From: an uncultured Porphyromonadaceae bacterium
GTDB taxonomy: Bacteria; Bacteroidota; Bacteroidia; Bacteroidales; Muribaculaceae
DNA length: 64,000 nucleotides
Assembly: GCA_902495075.1 (NCBI GenBank)
Contig: CABUVO010000023.1
Span: forward strand, 11,105-75,104
Reading direction: 5' to 3'
The notes below the pieces were generated by a model. The model saw nothing but the letters and a program-made list of their open reading frames with translations, searched no databases and was not told the origin of the DNA. Positions 44,443 through 52,774 of this stretch are shown here, one piece after another; the first letter of the stretch is position 1, and each line of letters begins with the position of its first letter. Made by a program: the position numbers and the translations under genes.

Positions 44443-45696
44443 ATGGCTAAAATCGAAGATTTTAATTTTAACGGCAAGAAAGCTATCGTCAGGGTAGATT
44501 TCAATGTGCCCCTGGATGAAAACGGAAACATCACAGACGACACCCGCATCCGCGGTGCCCTCCCTACTCTCAAGAAAATCCTTGATGACGGAGGTGCCCT
44601 GATCCTTATGTCTCATATGGGTAAACCCAAAGGGAAAGTCAATCCCAAGCTCAGTCTTTCTCAGATTCGCGAAGCTGTTGCCAAAGCTCTCGGACGCGAT
44701 GTAAAATTCGCTCCCGACTGCATGGGCGCTCAGGAGGCAGCCAAAGATCTTAAACCCGGCGAGGTTCTTCTTCTTGAAAACCTCCGCTTCTATCCTGAAG
44801 AGGAAGGCAAGCCAGTAGGTATCGACAAAAACGATCCCGCATATGAGGCTGCAAAGAAAGAAATGAAAGAGCGTCAGAAAGAATTCGCAAAAACTCTTGC
44901 AAGCTATGCAGACGTTTATGTAAACGACGCATTCGGAACAGCTCACCGCCGTCACGCTTCGACAGCTGTGATCGCCGACTATTTTGACCAGCAGGATAAA
45001 ATGCTCGGCTTCCTTATGGAGAAAGAGGTAAAGGCTGTTGACAATATTCTCAAAGATATCAAACGCCCGTTCACGGCAATCATGGGTGGTTCTAAAGTAT
45101 CAACCAAGATCGGCATCATTGAGAACCTCATGGACAAGGTTGACAACCTCATCCTCTGCGGCGGCATGACATACACCTTCGCAAAAGCCATGGGCGGCAA
45201 TGTTGGCAACTCAATCTGCGAAAGCGACAAGCTTGACCTCGCCCTTGACATCATGAAAAAAGCAAAAGAGAAAGGTGTGAATCTCGTGCTCGGAACTGAC
45301 TGCGTCGCAGCAGACGCTTTCAGCAACGATGCCAACACTCAGATCTGCTCCGTGCTGAATATCCCGGAAGGCTGGGAAGGTCTTGATGCAGGTCCTGAGT
45401 CTATCAAAGCATTCCGAGAGGTAATCGTACCAGCAAAAACCATCCTGTGGAATGGTCCCGCAGGTGTGTTTGAATTTGACAATTTCACAACCGGATCAAA
45501 AGCCATAGCCGAAGCTATCGTTGAAGCAACCAAAGATGGAGCTTTCTCCCTCGTTGGTGGTGGCGACTCTGTTGCGTGCGTCAACAAATTCGGCCTTGCC
45601 GACAGCGTTTCATATGTATCGACCGGCGGCGGTGCCCTTCTTGAAGCGATAGAGGGTAAAACCCTTCCAGGCGTTGCAGCGATCGAAGGCAAATAA
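44443..45696 (+). CDS. pgk: Phosphoglycerate kinase
   Basis: 417 residues. [17 protein letters not shown] near the N-terminus, [35 protein letters not shown] and the C-terminal ATP loop GGGDSVACV are all present. It makes ATP from 1,3-bisphosphoglycerate in glycolysis and runs backwards in gluconeogenesis. Slightly longer than most bacterial forms owing to an insert after residue 120 ([16 protein letters not shown]). Its start has an A-rich context, and a strong terminator follows 28 bp after the stop. Confidence 0.98.
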   Translation: MAKIEDFNFNGKKAIVRVDFNVPLDENGNITDDTRIRGALPTLKKILDDGGALILMSHMGKPKGKVNPKLSLSQIREAVAKALGRDVKFAPDCMGAQEAAKDLKPGEVLLLENLRFYPEEEGKPVGIDKNDPAYEAAKKEMKERQKEFAKTLASYADVYVNDAFGTAHRRHASTAVIADYFDQQDKMLGFLMEKEVKAVDNILKDIKRPFTAIMGGSKVSTKIGIIENLMDKVDNLILCGGMTYTFAKAMGGNVGNSICESDKLDLALDIMKKAKEKGVNLVLGTDCVAADAFSNDANTQICSVLNIPEGWEGLDAGPESIKAFREVIVPAKTILWNGPAGVFEFDNFTTGSKAIAEAIVEATKDGAFSLVGGGDSVACVNKFGLADSVSYVSTGGGALLEAIEGKTLPGVAAIEGK

Positions 45697-45724
45697 GCAA
45701 AGCGAACATCACAATGAATAAATC

Positions 45725-45754
45725 AGAGACCCGGCAAACAGTCGGGTCTCTTTT
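45725..45754 (+). terminator. Terminator after pgk
   Basis: 9-bp stem (45725-45733 with 45743-45751, AGAGACCCG and its complement), then TTTT. Confidence 0.88.
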
Positions 45755-46071
45755 GATATGAAAGTGAAAATTTATGTTATAAAACATATTTTTCGAGTCG
45801 AATTACTTAATAAATTTAAATTATAGCGACAAACTCAACATTTTTTTATAATCGAATGATGATTTATTCAAAATATATTGTAACTTTGCAATGTCGACAA
45901 TTCAAATGGCTCGCAAAGTGCCAATAGCGACAAAACAAAACACATGAAAGCTCGCAAAGATAAACCTTACATCATGCATACAATCTGAAGCGGGCCGACA
46001 TTAAAAACAAGGAAAAAATCTTAAAGAAATAATTAATCTTTTAACAAAAACAATTAAAATTTAGAACGATT
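45755..46071. other. Intergenic leader region of the TonB cluster
   Basis: About 317 bp without a gene. It is A/T-rich, holds the exbB promoter near 45881, and leaves a leader of about 175 nt before exbB. No repeat or conserved RNA structure recognised. Confidence 0.6.
45881..45888 (+). promoter_or_regulatory. Promoter -7 element of the exbB-exbD-tonB operon
   Basis: TAACTTTG; the -33 area is TTTA-like (45863-45866). No other promoter candidate of this quality lies between pgk and exbB. Confidence 0.65.
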
Positions 46072-46929
46072 ATGGAATCTCAGAAACCTATGGCACCCCA
46101 GCCAGCAGCAACTGTTTCTGCAAAAGTAAAAAAAGAGGAAAAAATCAGCAACATCCGCGGTATCCGCAACGCATTCCTCGTTATCATTGCCTGCGCTGTA
46201 GCAGCTGTATGTATCTTCCTCTTCGGCATGGGTTACTCTGGTAACTTCGAAGGCGGCACAACAGACGGCCATCCCTTGAACCTTGCAGGTACAGTTTACA
46301 AAGGTGGTTTCATCGTGCCTATCCTGATGACTCTTCTTCTCACTGTTATCGTCCTTTCAATCGAGCGCTGGATCGCCATTAGCTCAGCTTCCGGCAAAGG
46401 TAACACAACTAAATTCGTTGCCGACATCAAAGCTGACCTCGCTGCCAACAAGATTGATGCAGCTATGCAGCGTTGCAAAACTCAGAAAGGCTCTGTAGCA
46501 TCTGTAGTTTACAACACTTTGGTTCGCTACAAAGAGATGGACGAGAACACAACTCTCAGCAAAGAGCAGAAACTTACAACGCTTCGCAACGAGGTTGAAG
46601 AGGCTACCGCTCTTGAGATGCCGGGACTTTCTCAGAACCTCCCTATCATCGCAACCCTCACCACTCTCGGTACACTCGTCGGACTTCTCGGAACCGTTAT
46701 GGGTATGATCAAATCATTCCAGGCTCTTGCTTCTTCCGGTTCTCCTGACTCTACAGAGCTTTCAACTGGTATCTCTGAGGCTCTTGTGAACACCGCCTTC
46801 GGTATCGCAACCGGTGCTTTCGCTGTAATTTCATACAACTTCTTCACCAATAAGATCGACAACCTTACCTACGCTATCGACGAAATCGGTTTCTCTATCG
46901 TAGCTACTTTCGCTGCTACTCACAAGTAA
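46072..46929 (+). CDS. exbB: ExbB/MotA/TolQ-type proton channel
   Basis: 285 residues. An N-terminal segment with one membrane helix (about 33-55), then the ExbB core with helices about 80-100, 200-220 and 238-260; TLTTLGTLVGLLGTVMGMI and GISEALVNTAFGIATGAFAVI are the conserved channel motifs. It forms the proton channel that powers TonB. The N-terminal extension with MESQKPMAPQPAATVSAKVKK is longer than in E. coli ExbB but usual in Bacteroidetes. First gene of the cluster. Confidence 0.95.
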   Translation: MESQKPMAPQPAATVSAKVKKEEKISNIRGIRNAFLVIIACAVAAVCIFLFGMGYSGNFEGGTTDGHPLNLAGTVYKGGFIVPILMTLLLTVIVLSIERWIAISSASGKGNTTKFVADIKADLAANKIDAAMQRCKTQKGSVASVVYNTLVRYKEMDENTTLSKEQKLTTLRNEVEEATALEMPGLSQNLPIIATLTTLGTLVGLLGTVMGMIKSFQALASSGSPDSTELSTGISEALVNTAFGIATGAFAVISYNFFTNKIDNLTYAIDEIGFSIVATFAATHK

Positions 46930-46988
46930 TTCTTCGACAGAGAATACACAACTAACTTTAACAAAACCGAATTAAGTTTATAGCTAAT

Positions 46989-47714
46989 ATGGGAAGAGTA
47001 AAAATTGCAAGAAAAAGCACATTCATCGATATGACCGCGATGAGTGATGTGACCGTGCTTTTGCTTACCTTCTTCATGTTGACTTCTACCTTCCTTCAGA
47101 AGGAACCGACCACAGTTATCACACCTCCTTCTGTATCTACAGAAAAGGTGCAGGAGACCAACTTCGTGCAGGTGCTTCTGAGTCCGGAAGGCAAAGTTTG
47201 GCTCACAATGAACAATGACACTTCATCAAACTGGAGCAACGAGAAGATGAAGATGGCACTGCTCGACAAAGTGAGCGAAATCTACAATGAGTCGCATAAG
47301 AACAAAATAAGCTTCACACCTGAGCAAAAGTACGCCTTCAGCAAGGTCGGTTCATTCGGTGTGCCACTCAATCAGTTGGGTGAATTCCTTGACCTCGCCT
47401 CTCAACAGGAAGGTCAGACAAGAATGGACGAATGGTTGGCAGGTGAGGATGAAAATCCCAACCATGTGACCGGCATTCCAATCTCTTGGAATGAGGATGA
47501 ATCCAAACCTAATGAATTCCAGATGTGGATGAAGGCTATGCGCCAGACTGAGAACTCCAACCTTGCCGACAAAATCAAAGACGGTACAGGCGTTGCCATC
47601 AAGGCAGACCAGAATACCTCTTTCGACATCGTGCACATGGTTATGGATAACCTCCAGACAATCCACATGAATAAGTTTACGTTATTGACAGCTCTTAAAG
47701 GAGCGGAAGAATAA
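46989..47714 (+). CDS. exbD: ExbD/TolR-type protein, first copy
   Basis: 241 residues. A single N-terminal helix (about 17-38) contains DVTVLLLTFFMLTSTF with the functionally required Asp. The periplasmic part is about twice as long as in E. coli ExbD. ExbD couples proton flow through ExbB to TonB. The following exbD-like gene differs clearly in sequence, so the two probably form a mixed complex. Confidence 0.93.
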   Translation: MGRVKIARKSTFIDMTAMSDVTVLLLTFFMLTSTFLQKEPTTVITPPSVSTEKVQETNFVQVLLSPEGKVWLTMNNDTSSNWSNEKMKMALLDKVSEIYNESHKNKISFTPEQKYAFSKVGSFGVPLNQLGEFLDLASQQEGQTRMDEWLAGEDENPNHVTGIPISWNEDESKPNEFQMWMKAMRQTENSNLADKIKDGTGVAIKADQNTSFDIVHMVMDNLQTIHMNKFTLLTALKGAEE

Positions 47715-47719
47715 TAATT

Positions 47720-48499
47720 ATGGCAGAAGTTCAGCAAAACAATGGAGGTGGCAAAGGGAAAGGCCACCAGAAAAAAATGACGATTCGCGTGGATTTCACG
47801 CCTATGGTCGACATGAACATGTTGCTTATTACATTCTTCATGCTCTGTACGACCATGATCAAGTCGCAGACTTTGACTATAGCGCTCCCGTCAAATGAAA
47901 AGGTGCAGAATGAAGAAAACATGTCACAGGCTTCAGCCGACGATGCTGTTACAATCATTCTTGATGCAAAAAGAAAAACCGGTTCTTTCGATGTGGACAC
48001 AGTGAATGGGAAAGTTCAGCCTATCATCTATTATTACTTCGGCAAACCCGGTGGTGATGCAGGTATTTTAGGTCCCGGCGGAACAGTACTTTCCGAAAAC
48101 AACAACATTCAGGAATCTGAATTCCTTGCTAACGATGAGAAATCTGGCAAAGCCCGTGGCATACGTGAGATTATCCAGCAGCGTAACAAGGAAGTCTTGA
48201 CCGAAATCAATAAGCTCAAAGAGAAATACGCCAGTGGCGGTTTCGGAAGCCTCGAAACCAAAGATGGTCGCGAAAAAGCTCAGATGGCTTATGATGAGGC
48301 TGCCTCCAAGATCAGAAAAGATGAAAATCTGAAGAAACCGGTGATCATCATCAAGTCAACACCCCAGGCTTCATTCGGAAGTCTTGTGTCTGTGCTCGAC
48401 GAAATGCAGATCAACTCGATTTCTAAATATCAGATCGACAACATGACCAAGGCGGATTCACTCATGGTGATTGACTACCAGAACCACCACCATAAATAA
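47720..48499 (+). CDS. exbD: ExbD/TolR-type protein, second copy
   Basis: 259 residues. IRVDFTPMVDMNMLLITFFMLCTT (near 26-49) includes the conserved Asp and the single helix. The periplasmic portion has a Gly-rich loop and a C-terminal part with VSVLDEMQINSISKYQIDNM. It begins 5 bp after the first copy. Confidence 0.93.
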   Translation: MAEVQQNNGGGKGKGHQKKMTIRVDFTPMVDMNMLLITFFMLCTTMIKSQTLTIALPSNEKVQNEENMSQASADDAVTIILDAKRKTGSFDVDTVNGKVQPIIYYYFGKPGGDAGILGPGGTVLSENNNIQESEFLANDEKSGKARGIREIIQQRNKEVLTEINKLKEKYASGGFGSLETKDGREKAQMAYDEAASKIRKDENLKKPVIIIKSTPQASFGSLVSVLDEMQINSISKYQIDNMTKADSLMVIDYQNHHHK

Positions 48500-48535
48500 T
48501 GAGTTAGATTTATTAATACTTAAAGCAGAAAAGAA

Positions 48536-49408
48536 ATGGCTAATAGAAACGTAGATCTAACCTCACAAGATTGGCGTAATCTCGTCTTCGCAGATAAGAA
48601 TCAAGAATTTGGTGCTTATCAGCTACGTAAAGAAAGCGACAAACGTCATAATCTGGCTGTGCTCTTTACGCTGATCGGTCTGGTAGTGATCTTCATACTT
48701 ATAATTGCATTCAGCAAATGGTCCGACTATCGTGCCGAACAGCAGGCTCTCGCTCTTCAGGAGCAACGAGAGAAAATGATGGCTGCACAGCTTGCTCAGG
48801 AAGCTGAGGAAACCGAGCCGGAACCAGAAGTTGAAGAGCAGAAATTTGAACAACCCGAAATTGAGGTGCCCGAAGAGGTTCTCGCAACAGTCCAGGTTAC
48901 CCAGATTGCCATCGTTGATGCCGACAAGGTGAAAAACGAGGTGATGGATATGGATACCCAGAAAGAGGACAACACCGCACGTGGTGTCGTGACTCAGGAA
49001 GGTAGCGATGATGCCGACAAATTCAAAGCAGTTCAAGAGCAGGTTGTAGTCAAAGAACCCGAACCCGAGGTTAAACCCAAAGAGGAGGAAATTTTTGTGG
49101 CTGTAGAGCAGCAGGCTGAATTCCCTGGTGGAACAGCAGCCATGATGAAATGGCTAAACAACAACGTGCGTTATCCGGAGTCAGCTCAACAGAATGACAT
49201 CCAGGGTCGCGTAATCGTGAAATTCGTCGTTGAGAAGGATGGATCGATCGGTAAGGCAGAAATCCTCAAGGGTGTGGACCGTGACCTCGACCGTGAGGCA
49301 CTCCGAGTAGTGAAGAAGATGCCGAAATGGCAGCCCGGTAAAAACAATGGTGTTGCCGTGCGAAGCTACTTCAACCTCCCTGTGGTGTTCAAACTTCAGA
49401 ATCAGTAA
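48536..49408 (+). CDS. tonB: TonB energy transducer
   Basis: 290 residues. One membrane helix (about 38-58), then a Pro/Glu-rich spacer (about 85-190) long enough to span the periplasm, and a C-terminal TonB domain (about 200-290) with VRYPESAQQNDIQGRVIVKF and DREALRVVKKMPKWQPGK. It passes proton-motive energy to outer-membrane receptors such as the one at 6603. Ends just before a strong terminator. Confidence 0.95.
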   Translation: MANRNVDLTSQDWRNLVFADKNQEFGAYQLRKESDKRHNLAVLFTLIGLVVIFILIIAFSKWSDYRAEQQALALQEQREKMMAAQLAQEAEETEPEPEVEEQKFEQPEIEVPEEVLATVQVTQIAIVDADKVKNEVMDMDTQKEDNTARGVVTQEGSDDADKFKAVQEQVVVKEPEPEVKPKEEEIFVAVEQQAEFPGGTAAMMKWLNNNVRYPESAQQNDIQGRVIVKFVVEKDGSIGKAEILKGVDRDLDREALRVVKKMPKWQPGKNNGVAVRSYFNLPVVFKLQNQ

Positions 49409-49428
49409 TCCAATTTACATGTAATATT

Positions 49429-49465
49429 AAAGGAGCGATCTCAAAGGTCGCTCCTTTGTTTTTTT
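49429..49465 (+). terminator. Terminator after tonB
   Basis: 10-bp stem (49429-49438 with 49448-49457, AAAGGAGCGA and its complement), followed by G and a T-run. Confidence 0.88.
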
Positions 49466-49497
49466 AACACGTTCTTTTAAATGTTAAAATTAATTGT

Positions 49498-49505
49498 TAA
49501 TTTTG
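49498..49505 (+). promoter_or_regulatory. Promoter -7 element before the small membrane protein and PstS-like genes
   Basis: TAATTTTG; a TTTT stretch is at -33. The leader of about 95 nt contains a small hairpin TGATTATC/GATAATCA (49515-49536). The two downstream genes can therefore be expressed separately from tonB. Confidence 0.55.
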
Positions 49506-49604
49506 AATTTAATAATGATTATCACTCACGATAATCACCAATAGCCGTAAACCATATCAGATAATGATTGTTAAAAATATAAAGAACATCTAAAACATAA
49601 AGTT

Positions 49605-49820
49605 ATGCAAGGTTATGATAATGATAATCGCCCCATGGCTCCCAAGGGAGCACGGTTGGCATTTGGCATTCTGATGGTCATCGTATATGTTGGAGTAGGA
49701 CTTCTATTCATCTTCAATGTTTTCGATATCATCAATTATACTCTCAGTTGCATTATAGGTGCAATACTGATTGTTTACGGTATTTTCCGTGGATATAGAC
49801 TTTACAAAGGCACGAACTGA
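49605..49820 (+). CDS. Small membrane protein, two helices
   Basis: 71 residues: polar N-terminus (MQGYDNDNRPMAPKGARL), two helices (about 20-42 and 45-62) and a basic tail. It starts 197 bp after tonB and ends 7 bp before the PstS-like gene. No family recognised, but from memory a short membrane protein at this place is common in Bacteroidales TonB clusters; a gene-neighbourhood search would decide. Confidence 0.72.
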   Translation: MQGYDNDNRPMAPKGARLAFGILMVIVYVGVGLLFIFNVFDIINYTLSCIIGAILIVYGIFRGYRLYKGTN

Positions 49821-49827
49821 TGAAAAT

Positions 49828-50832
49828 ATGAAAACCAGATCCTTAATTACCATAATGCTCTCGGCGCTTTTGGCACTGGGAGCTGTTTCATGCACTAAAG
49901 TGAAACGCGGGGAATACGCCAAAGGCAGCGCAACAATCTTCTGCGACGACGGTTTCCGAAATATTCTCAATGAAGAAATAGAGGTTTTTGAGTTTTCCTA
50001 TCCGGGCTCATCGATAATCCCATTCTTTGTGAGCGAGCAAGATGCCATAGATACCATCATGGCAGACGGGACACAAGCCATTATTGTGACACAGGAACTT
50101 ACCAAAGAACAGAAAGATTATATAAAAAGCAAATTCAAACGTGTTGTTAAGACACATTGCATCGCAGTTGACGCTGTTGCCCTCATCACCAACAAAGACA
50201 ATCGTGTAACTTCTCTTTCAATGAAAGAGATCAGCGATATCATGAATGGTAAAATAACCCGCTGGAGCCAGCTTGCCGGTAATGACACAACTGCAATAAA
50301 ACTTGTGTTCGACAATGCCGGTTCTTCAACTGTCAGCTATATGCGTCAGAAATTCCTTCCGGAAGGAGCCAAGATTTCAGACAATCCGAATGCGTTTGCA
50401 CAGAAAGACAACGCTCAGGTGTTTGATGTGGTCAAAAGTGATCCTGACGCACTGGGTATAATCTCAGTGAGCTGGCTGGGCGATGATTTAAGTCTGGCAA
50501 AGCAGATTCCGGTTGAACAGAGAAACAAGGACTATGCCAACCAGAACGACACGATCGCCACAAACCTTACAACTGAAGTAAACATAGTCAAGGTGAGCAA
50601 TCCGACAGAAGCAAACGATTTCGATCCTACCGGTTACAAACCTTATCAGGTATATATAAACTCCGGAGAATATCCCCTCTTCCGCAAGGTATACATGATA
50701 TCGACAGCATCAAACTCAACAGTGCTTCATAGCTTTTATACATTTGTCACCGGCTTTGTTGGGCAAAAGATAATATCGAAGACAGGTATTCTGCCATACC
50801 ATATGAATCCCCGGGTTGTGGAATTGAAATAA
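49828..50832 (+). CDS. PstS-like substrate-binding lipoprotein
   Basis: 334 residues from MKTRSLITIML, a lipoprotein signal with Cys22 (GAVSC). The mature part is a PBP-like (phosphate-binding-protein, PstS) domain: SATIFCDDGFRNILNEEIEVFE, MADGTQAIIVTQELT, SMKEISDIMNGKITRWSQLAG and VFDNAGSSTVSYMRQKF. No PstABC transporter is near, and it lies behind tonB, so it may be a periplasmic factor of the TonB system or a lone phosphate-binding protein. The longer frame from 49771 would overlap the preceding gene by 50 bp and lack the signal at its end. Confidence 0.83.
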   Translation: MKTRSLITIMLSALLALGAVSCTKVKRGEYAKGSATIFCDDGFRNILNEEIEVFEFSYPGSSIIPFFVSEQDAIDTIMADGTQAIIVTQELTKEQKDYIKSKFKRVVKTHCIAVDAVALITNKDNRVTSLSMKEISDIMNGKITRWSQLAGNDTTAIKLVFDNAGSSTVSYMRQKFLPEGAKISDNPNAFAQKDNAQVFDVVKSDPDALGIISVSWLGDDLSLAKQIPVEQRNKDYANQNDTIATNLTTEVNIVKVSNPTEANDFDPTGYKPYQVYINSGEYPLFRKVYMISTASNSTVLHSFYTFVTGFVGQKIISKTGILPYHMNPRVVELK

Positions 50833-50893
50833 ACCCGAATATGTTTCAACACCTCGGATTTTAACATATATTATATTCATAGTTCGTGAATAA

Positions 50894-50925
50894 TTTGTGA
50901 ATATAGCAAAAAATTAGTAATTTTG
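50894..50925 (+). promoter_or_regulatory. Promoter of the TPR protein gene
   Basis: TTTG (50894-50897) and TAATTTTG (50918-50925) with 20 bp between. Transcription would start at about 50932, that is inside or just after the left arm of the following hairpin. Confidence 0.8.
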
Positions 50926-50966
50926 GACTCGCTCTCAACATCAATAAGTGTGGGCGAGTCTTTTTA
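50926..50966 (+). terminator. Terminator hairpin at or next to the TPR promoter
   Basis: 7-bp stem GACTCGC (50926-50932)/GCGAGTC (50954-50960) with a 21-nt loop and a TTTTT tail. It can end the PstS transcript; because it directly abuts the promoter it could also act on the TPR transcript if that begins slightly upstream. Confidence 0.65.
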
Positions 50967-50994
50967 GGAAATAAAACAAACAATCATAAGACGT

Positions 50995-52629
50995 ATGAAA
51001 TTTAAAGGAATCTTGACCCTCTGCCTTGCCGGATTCGCAATCTCGGCAACAGCACAGACACATGTCGAAGGTGCCGAGTATTACAAAGCCGACCAATTCG
51101 ACAATGCAAAAGAGCTTTTGCTTCGTAGCCTAAACAACGCAGGCACAGACAAAGCTGTCAGTGACTACTACCTCGGCATGATCGCGCTCCGTGAGAAGAA
51201 AAATTCCGAGGCTCAGAAATATTTTGAGCAGGGAATGCAGGCAAATCCCGAGAATGGCTACAACTATGTTGGCGCAGGCACACTCGCGCTCATCAATGGG
51301 AACCAGAAAGAGGCTGAACGTCTTTTCAAAGAGGGAGAATCGAAAGGTAAAAAAGATCCTTCACTCCAGATTGCCATCGCACGTGCCTATGATATGGTAG
51401 ATCCGGTCGCTTATGAAAAGCAGATAACCAAACGTGTGGAGAAATCCTACAAACAGGATATGAAAAATCCTGACTATTACATTTTCGAAGGCGATCAGGC
51501 TGCAGAAAAGAAAGACTGGGGAGACGCAGGTGCTAAATATGAAATGGCAACAAGTTATAACCCCGAGGCATCTTTCGCATATGTAAAATACGCTAACCTC
51601 TTCACAATGGTTAACCCCCCTTACGCTATCGACATGCTTAAAAAGCTTCTTGAAGTAAATCCCACTTCAGCGCTCGGTCAGCGTGAGCTTGCAAACGCGT
51701 ATTACAATGCCAAGGATTACAAGAACGCAGCAACCGAATATGGCAAATACGTTCAGAATCCAAGCCACTTCAAACAGGATGAGAACCGCTATGCGTTCCT
51801 ACTCTTCTACGGCGGCGACTATCAGAAGGGATATGACTACGCAACCAAACTTCTACAGCAGGATCCTGCCAACTTCACTGCTCAGCGTTATCAGTTCATG
51901 AATGCCGCTCAGCTTCCCGCAATGAAAGATCAATTGCTTCCCATGGCTGAGGCTCTTTATGCAGCACACAACGCAAATCCAACAGCCAACAAGTTCGCAG
52001 CCATCGACTTTACTCTCATCGCAGATGAACTCGCGAAGGCTAAACGTCCCGATGAGGCTGTGGCTGTACTCGAAGAAGCCATAAAGGAGATGCCCGACAA
52101 CGCAGCATTCAGCAAAGATCTCGCAATGAAATATGTAGATCAGAACAACCTCACAAAAGCTGCTGAGTCTTTCCGTGAATACGTGAAAAAAACAGAGGAA
52201 CCCGGTTACAACGATTATAATCAGCAGGCTGTGTTCTCCTTCTACGCTGCGGTTGAAAACAAAGAGAATCCTGCCAAAGCCAAAGAATTCTTTGACGAGG
52301 TTCTTGCAAATGCCGACAAAATGGCTGCCATTCTCCCCGACAACTACAAACCCAAAATGCTACAGGGAGATGTTGCCAAGCAGACTGCAGCAACTGAAGA
52401 TGATGCAGCCGTAGCTGCTCAGCCAAAATATGAGGAGGCTATAGTTCTTCTCGAAAAGGCTCCGGATCCCTCAAGATATGCACGTGACGCAAAAACTCTC
52501 TATATGTATCTCGGCAACTACTACATAAAGAAAGACGACAAGGTTAAGGCTAAGGAATATTACAATAAATTCCTCGAACTTGATCCAAACAACGAGCCCG
52601 TGCGCAAATATGTTGATAGTCTGAAGTAA
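50995..52629 (+). CDS. Secreted TPR protein of the TonB cluster
   Basis: 544 residues with a signal peptide (about 1-21; SATAQ). The mature chain is a row of TPR units from YYKADQFDNAKELLLRSL to YYIKKDDKVKAKEYYNKFLELDPNN. The terminal repeat DPNNEPVRKYVDSLK is typical of assembly scaffolds. Periplasmic. It follows the PstS-like gene on the same strand with its own promoter and is the last gene of the cluster. I know of no defined function. Confidence 0.87.
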   Translation: MKFKGILTLCLAGFAISATAQTHVEGAEYYKADQFDNAKELLLRSLNNAGTDKAVSDYYLGMIALREKKNSEAQKYFEQGMQANPENGYNYVGAGTLALINGNQKEAERLFKEGESKGKKDPSLQIAIARAYDMVDPVAYEKQITKRVEKSYKQDMKNPDYYIFEGDQAAEKKDWGDAGAKYEMATSYNPEASFAYVKYANLFTMVNPPYAIDMLKKLLEVNPTSALGQRELANAYYNAKDYKNAATEYGKYVQNPSHFKQDENRYAFLLFYGGDYQKGYDYATKLLQQDPANFTAQRYQFMNAAQLPAMKDQLLPMAEALYAAHNANPTANKFAAIDFTLIADELAKAKRPDEAVAVLEEAIKEMPDNAAFSKDLAMKYVDQNNLTKAAESFREYVKKTEEPGYNDYNQQAVFSFYAAVENKENPAKAKEFFDEVLANADKMAAILPDNYKPKMLQGDVAKQTAATEDDAAVAAQPKYEEAIVLLEKAPDPSRYARDAKTLYMYLGNYYIKKDDKVKAKEYYNKFLELDPNNEPVRKYVDSLK

Positions 52630-52647
52630 AAAATAACGATTTAATAT

Positions 52648-52688
52648 AAAAAGCTTCCATTCATCAAAAAATGAATGGAAGCTTTTTT
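52648..52688 (+). terminator. Terminator after the TPR gene
   Basis: 17-bp perfect stem (52648-52664 with 52671-52687), loop CAAAAA and T-run. The T-run contains the -33 box of the nqr promoter. Confidence 0.93.
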
Positions 52689-52716
52689 GATTTCTTTTGC
52701 ATTTTTTGTATTTTTG
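52686..52716 (+). promoter_or_regulatory. Promoter of the nqr operon
   Basis: TTTG (52686-52689) and TATTTTTG (52709-52716) spaced by 19 bp, overlapping the preceding terminator tail. Transcription begins near 52723, so translation cannot start at 52697; ATG 52775 is used. Confidence 0.82.
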
Positions 52717-52774
52717 CAACAAGTATGCCGAGGCATATCATTCTCCTCATCATTTGTGTAACACATATTGTCAT

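Noticed and set aside
44404..44955. A 183-codon minus-strand open frame opposite pgk
   Set aside because: It lies wholly over the pgk coding start on the other strand, has no family resemblance, and arises from codon composition of pgk.
49771..49827. Longer start for the PstS-like lipoprotein
   Set aside because: It would put 19 residues before the lipoprotein signal and overlap the preceding gene by 50 bp.
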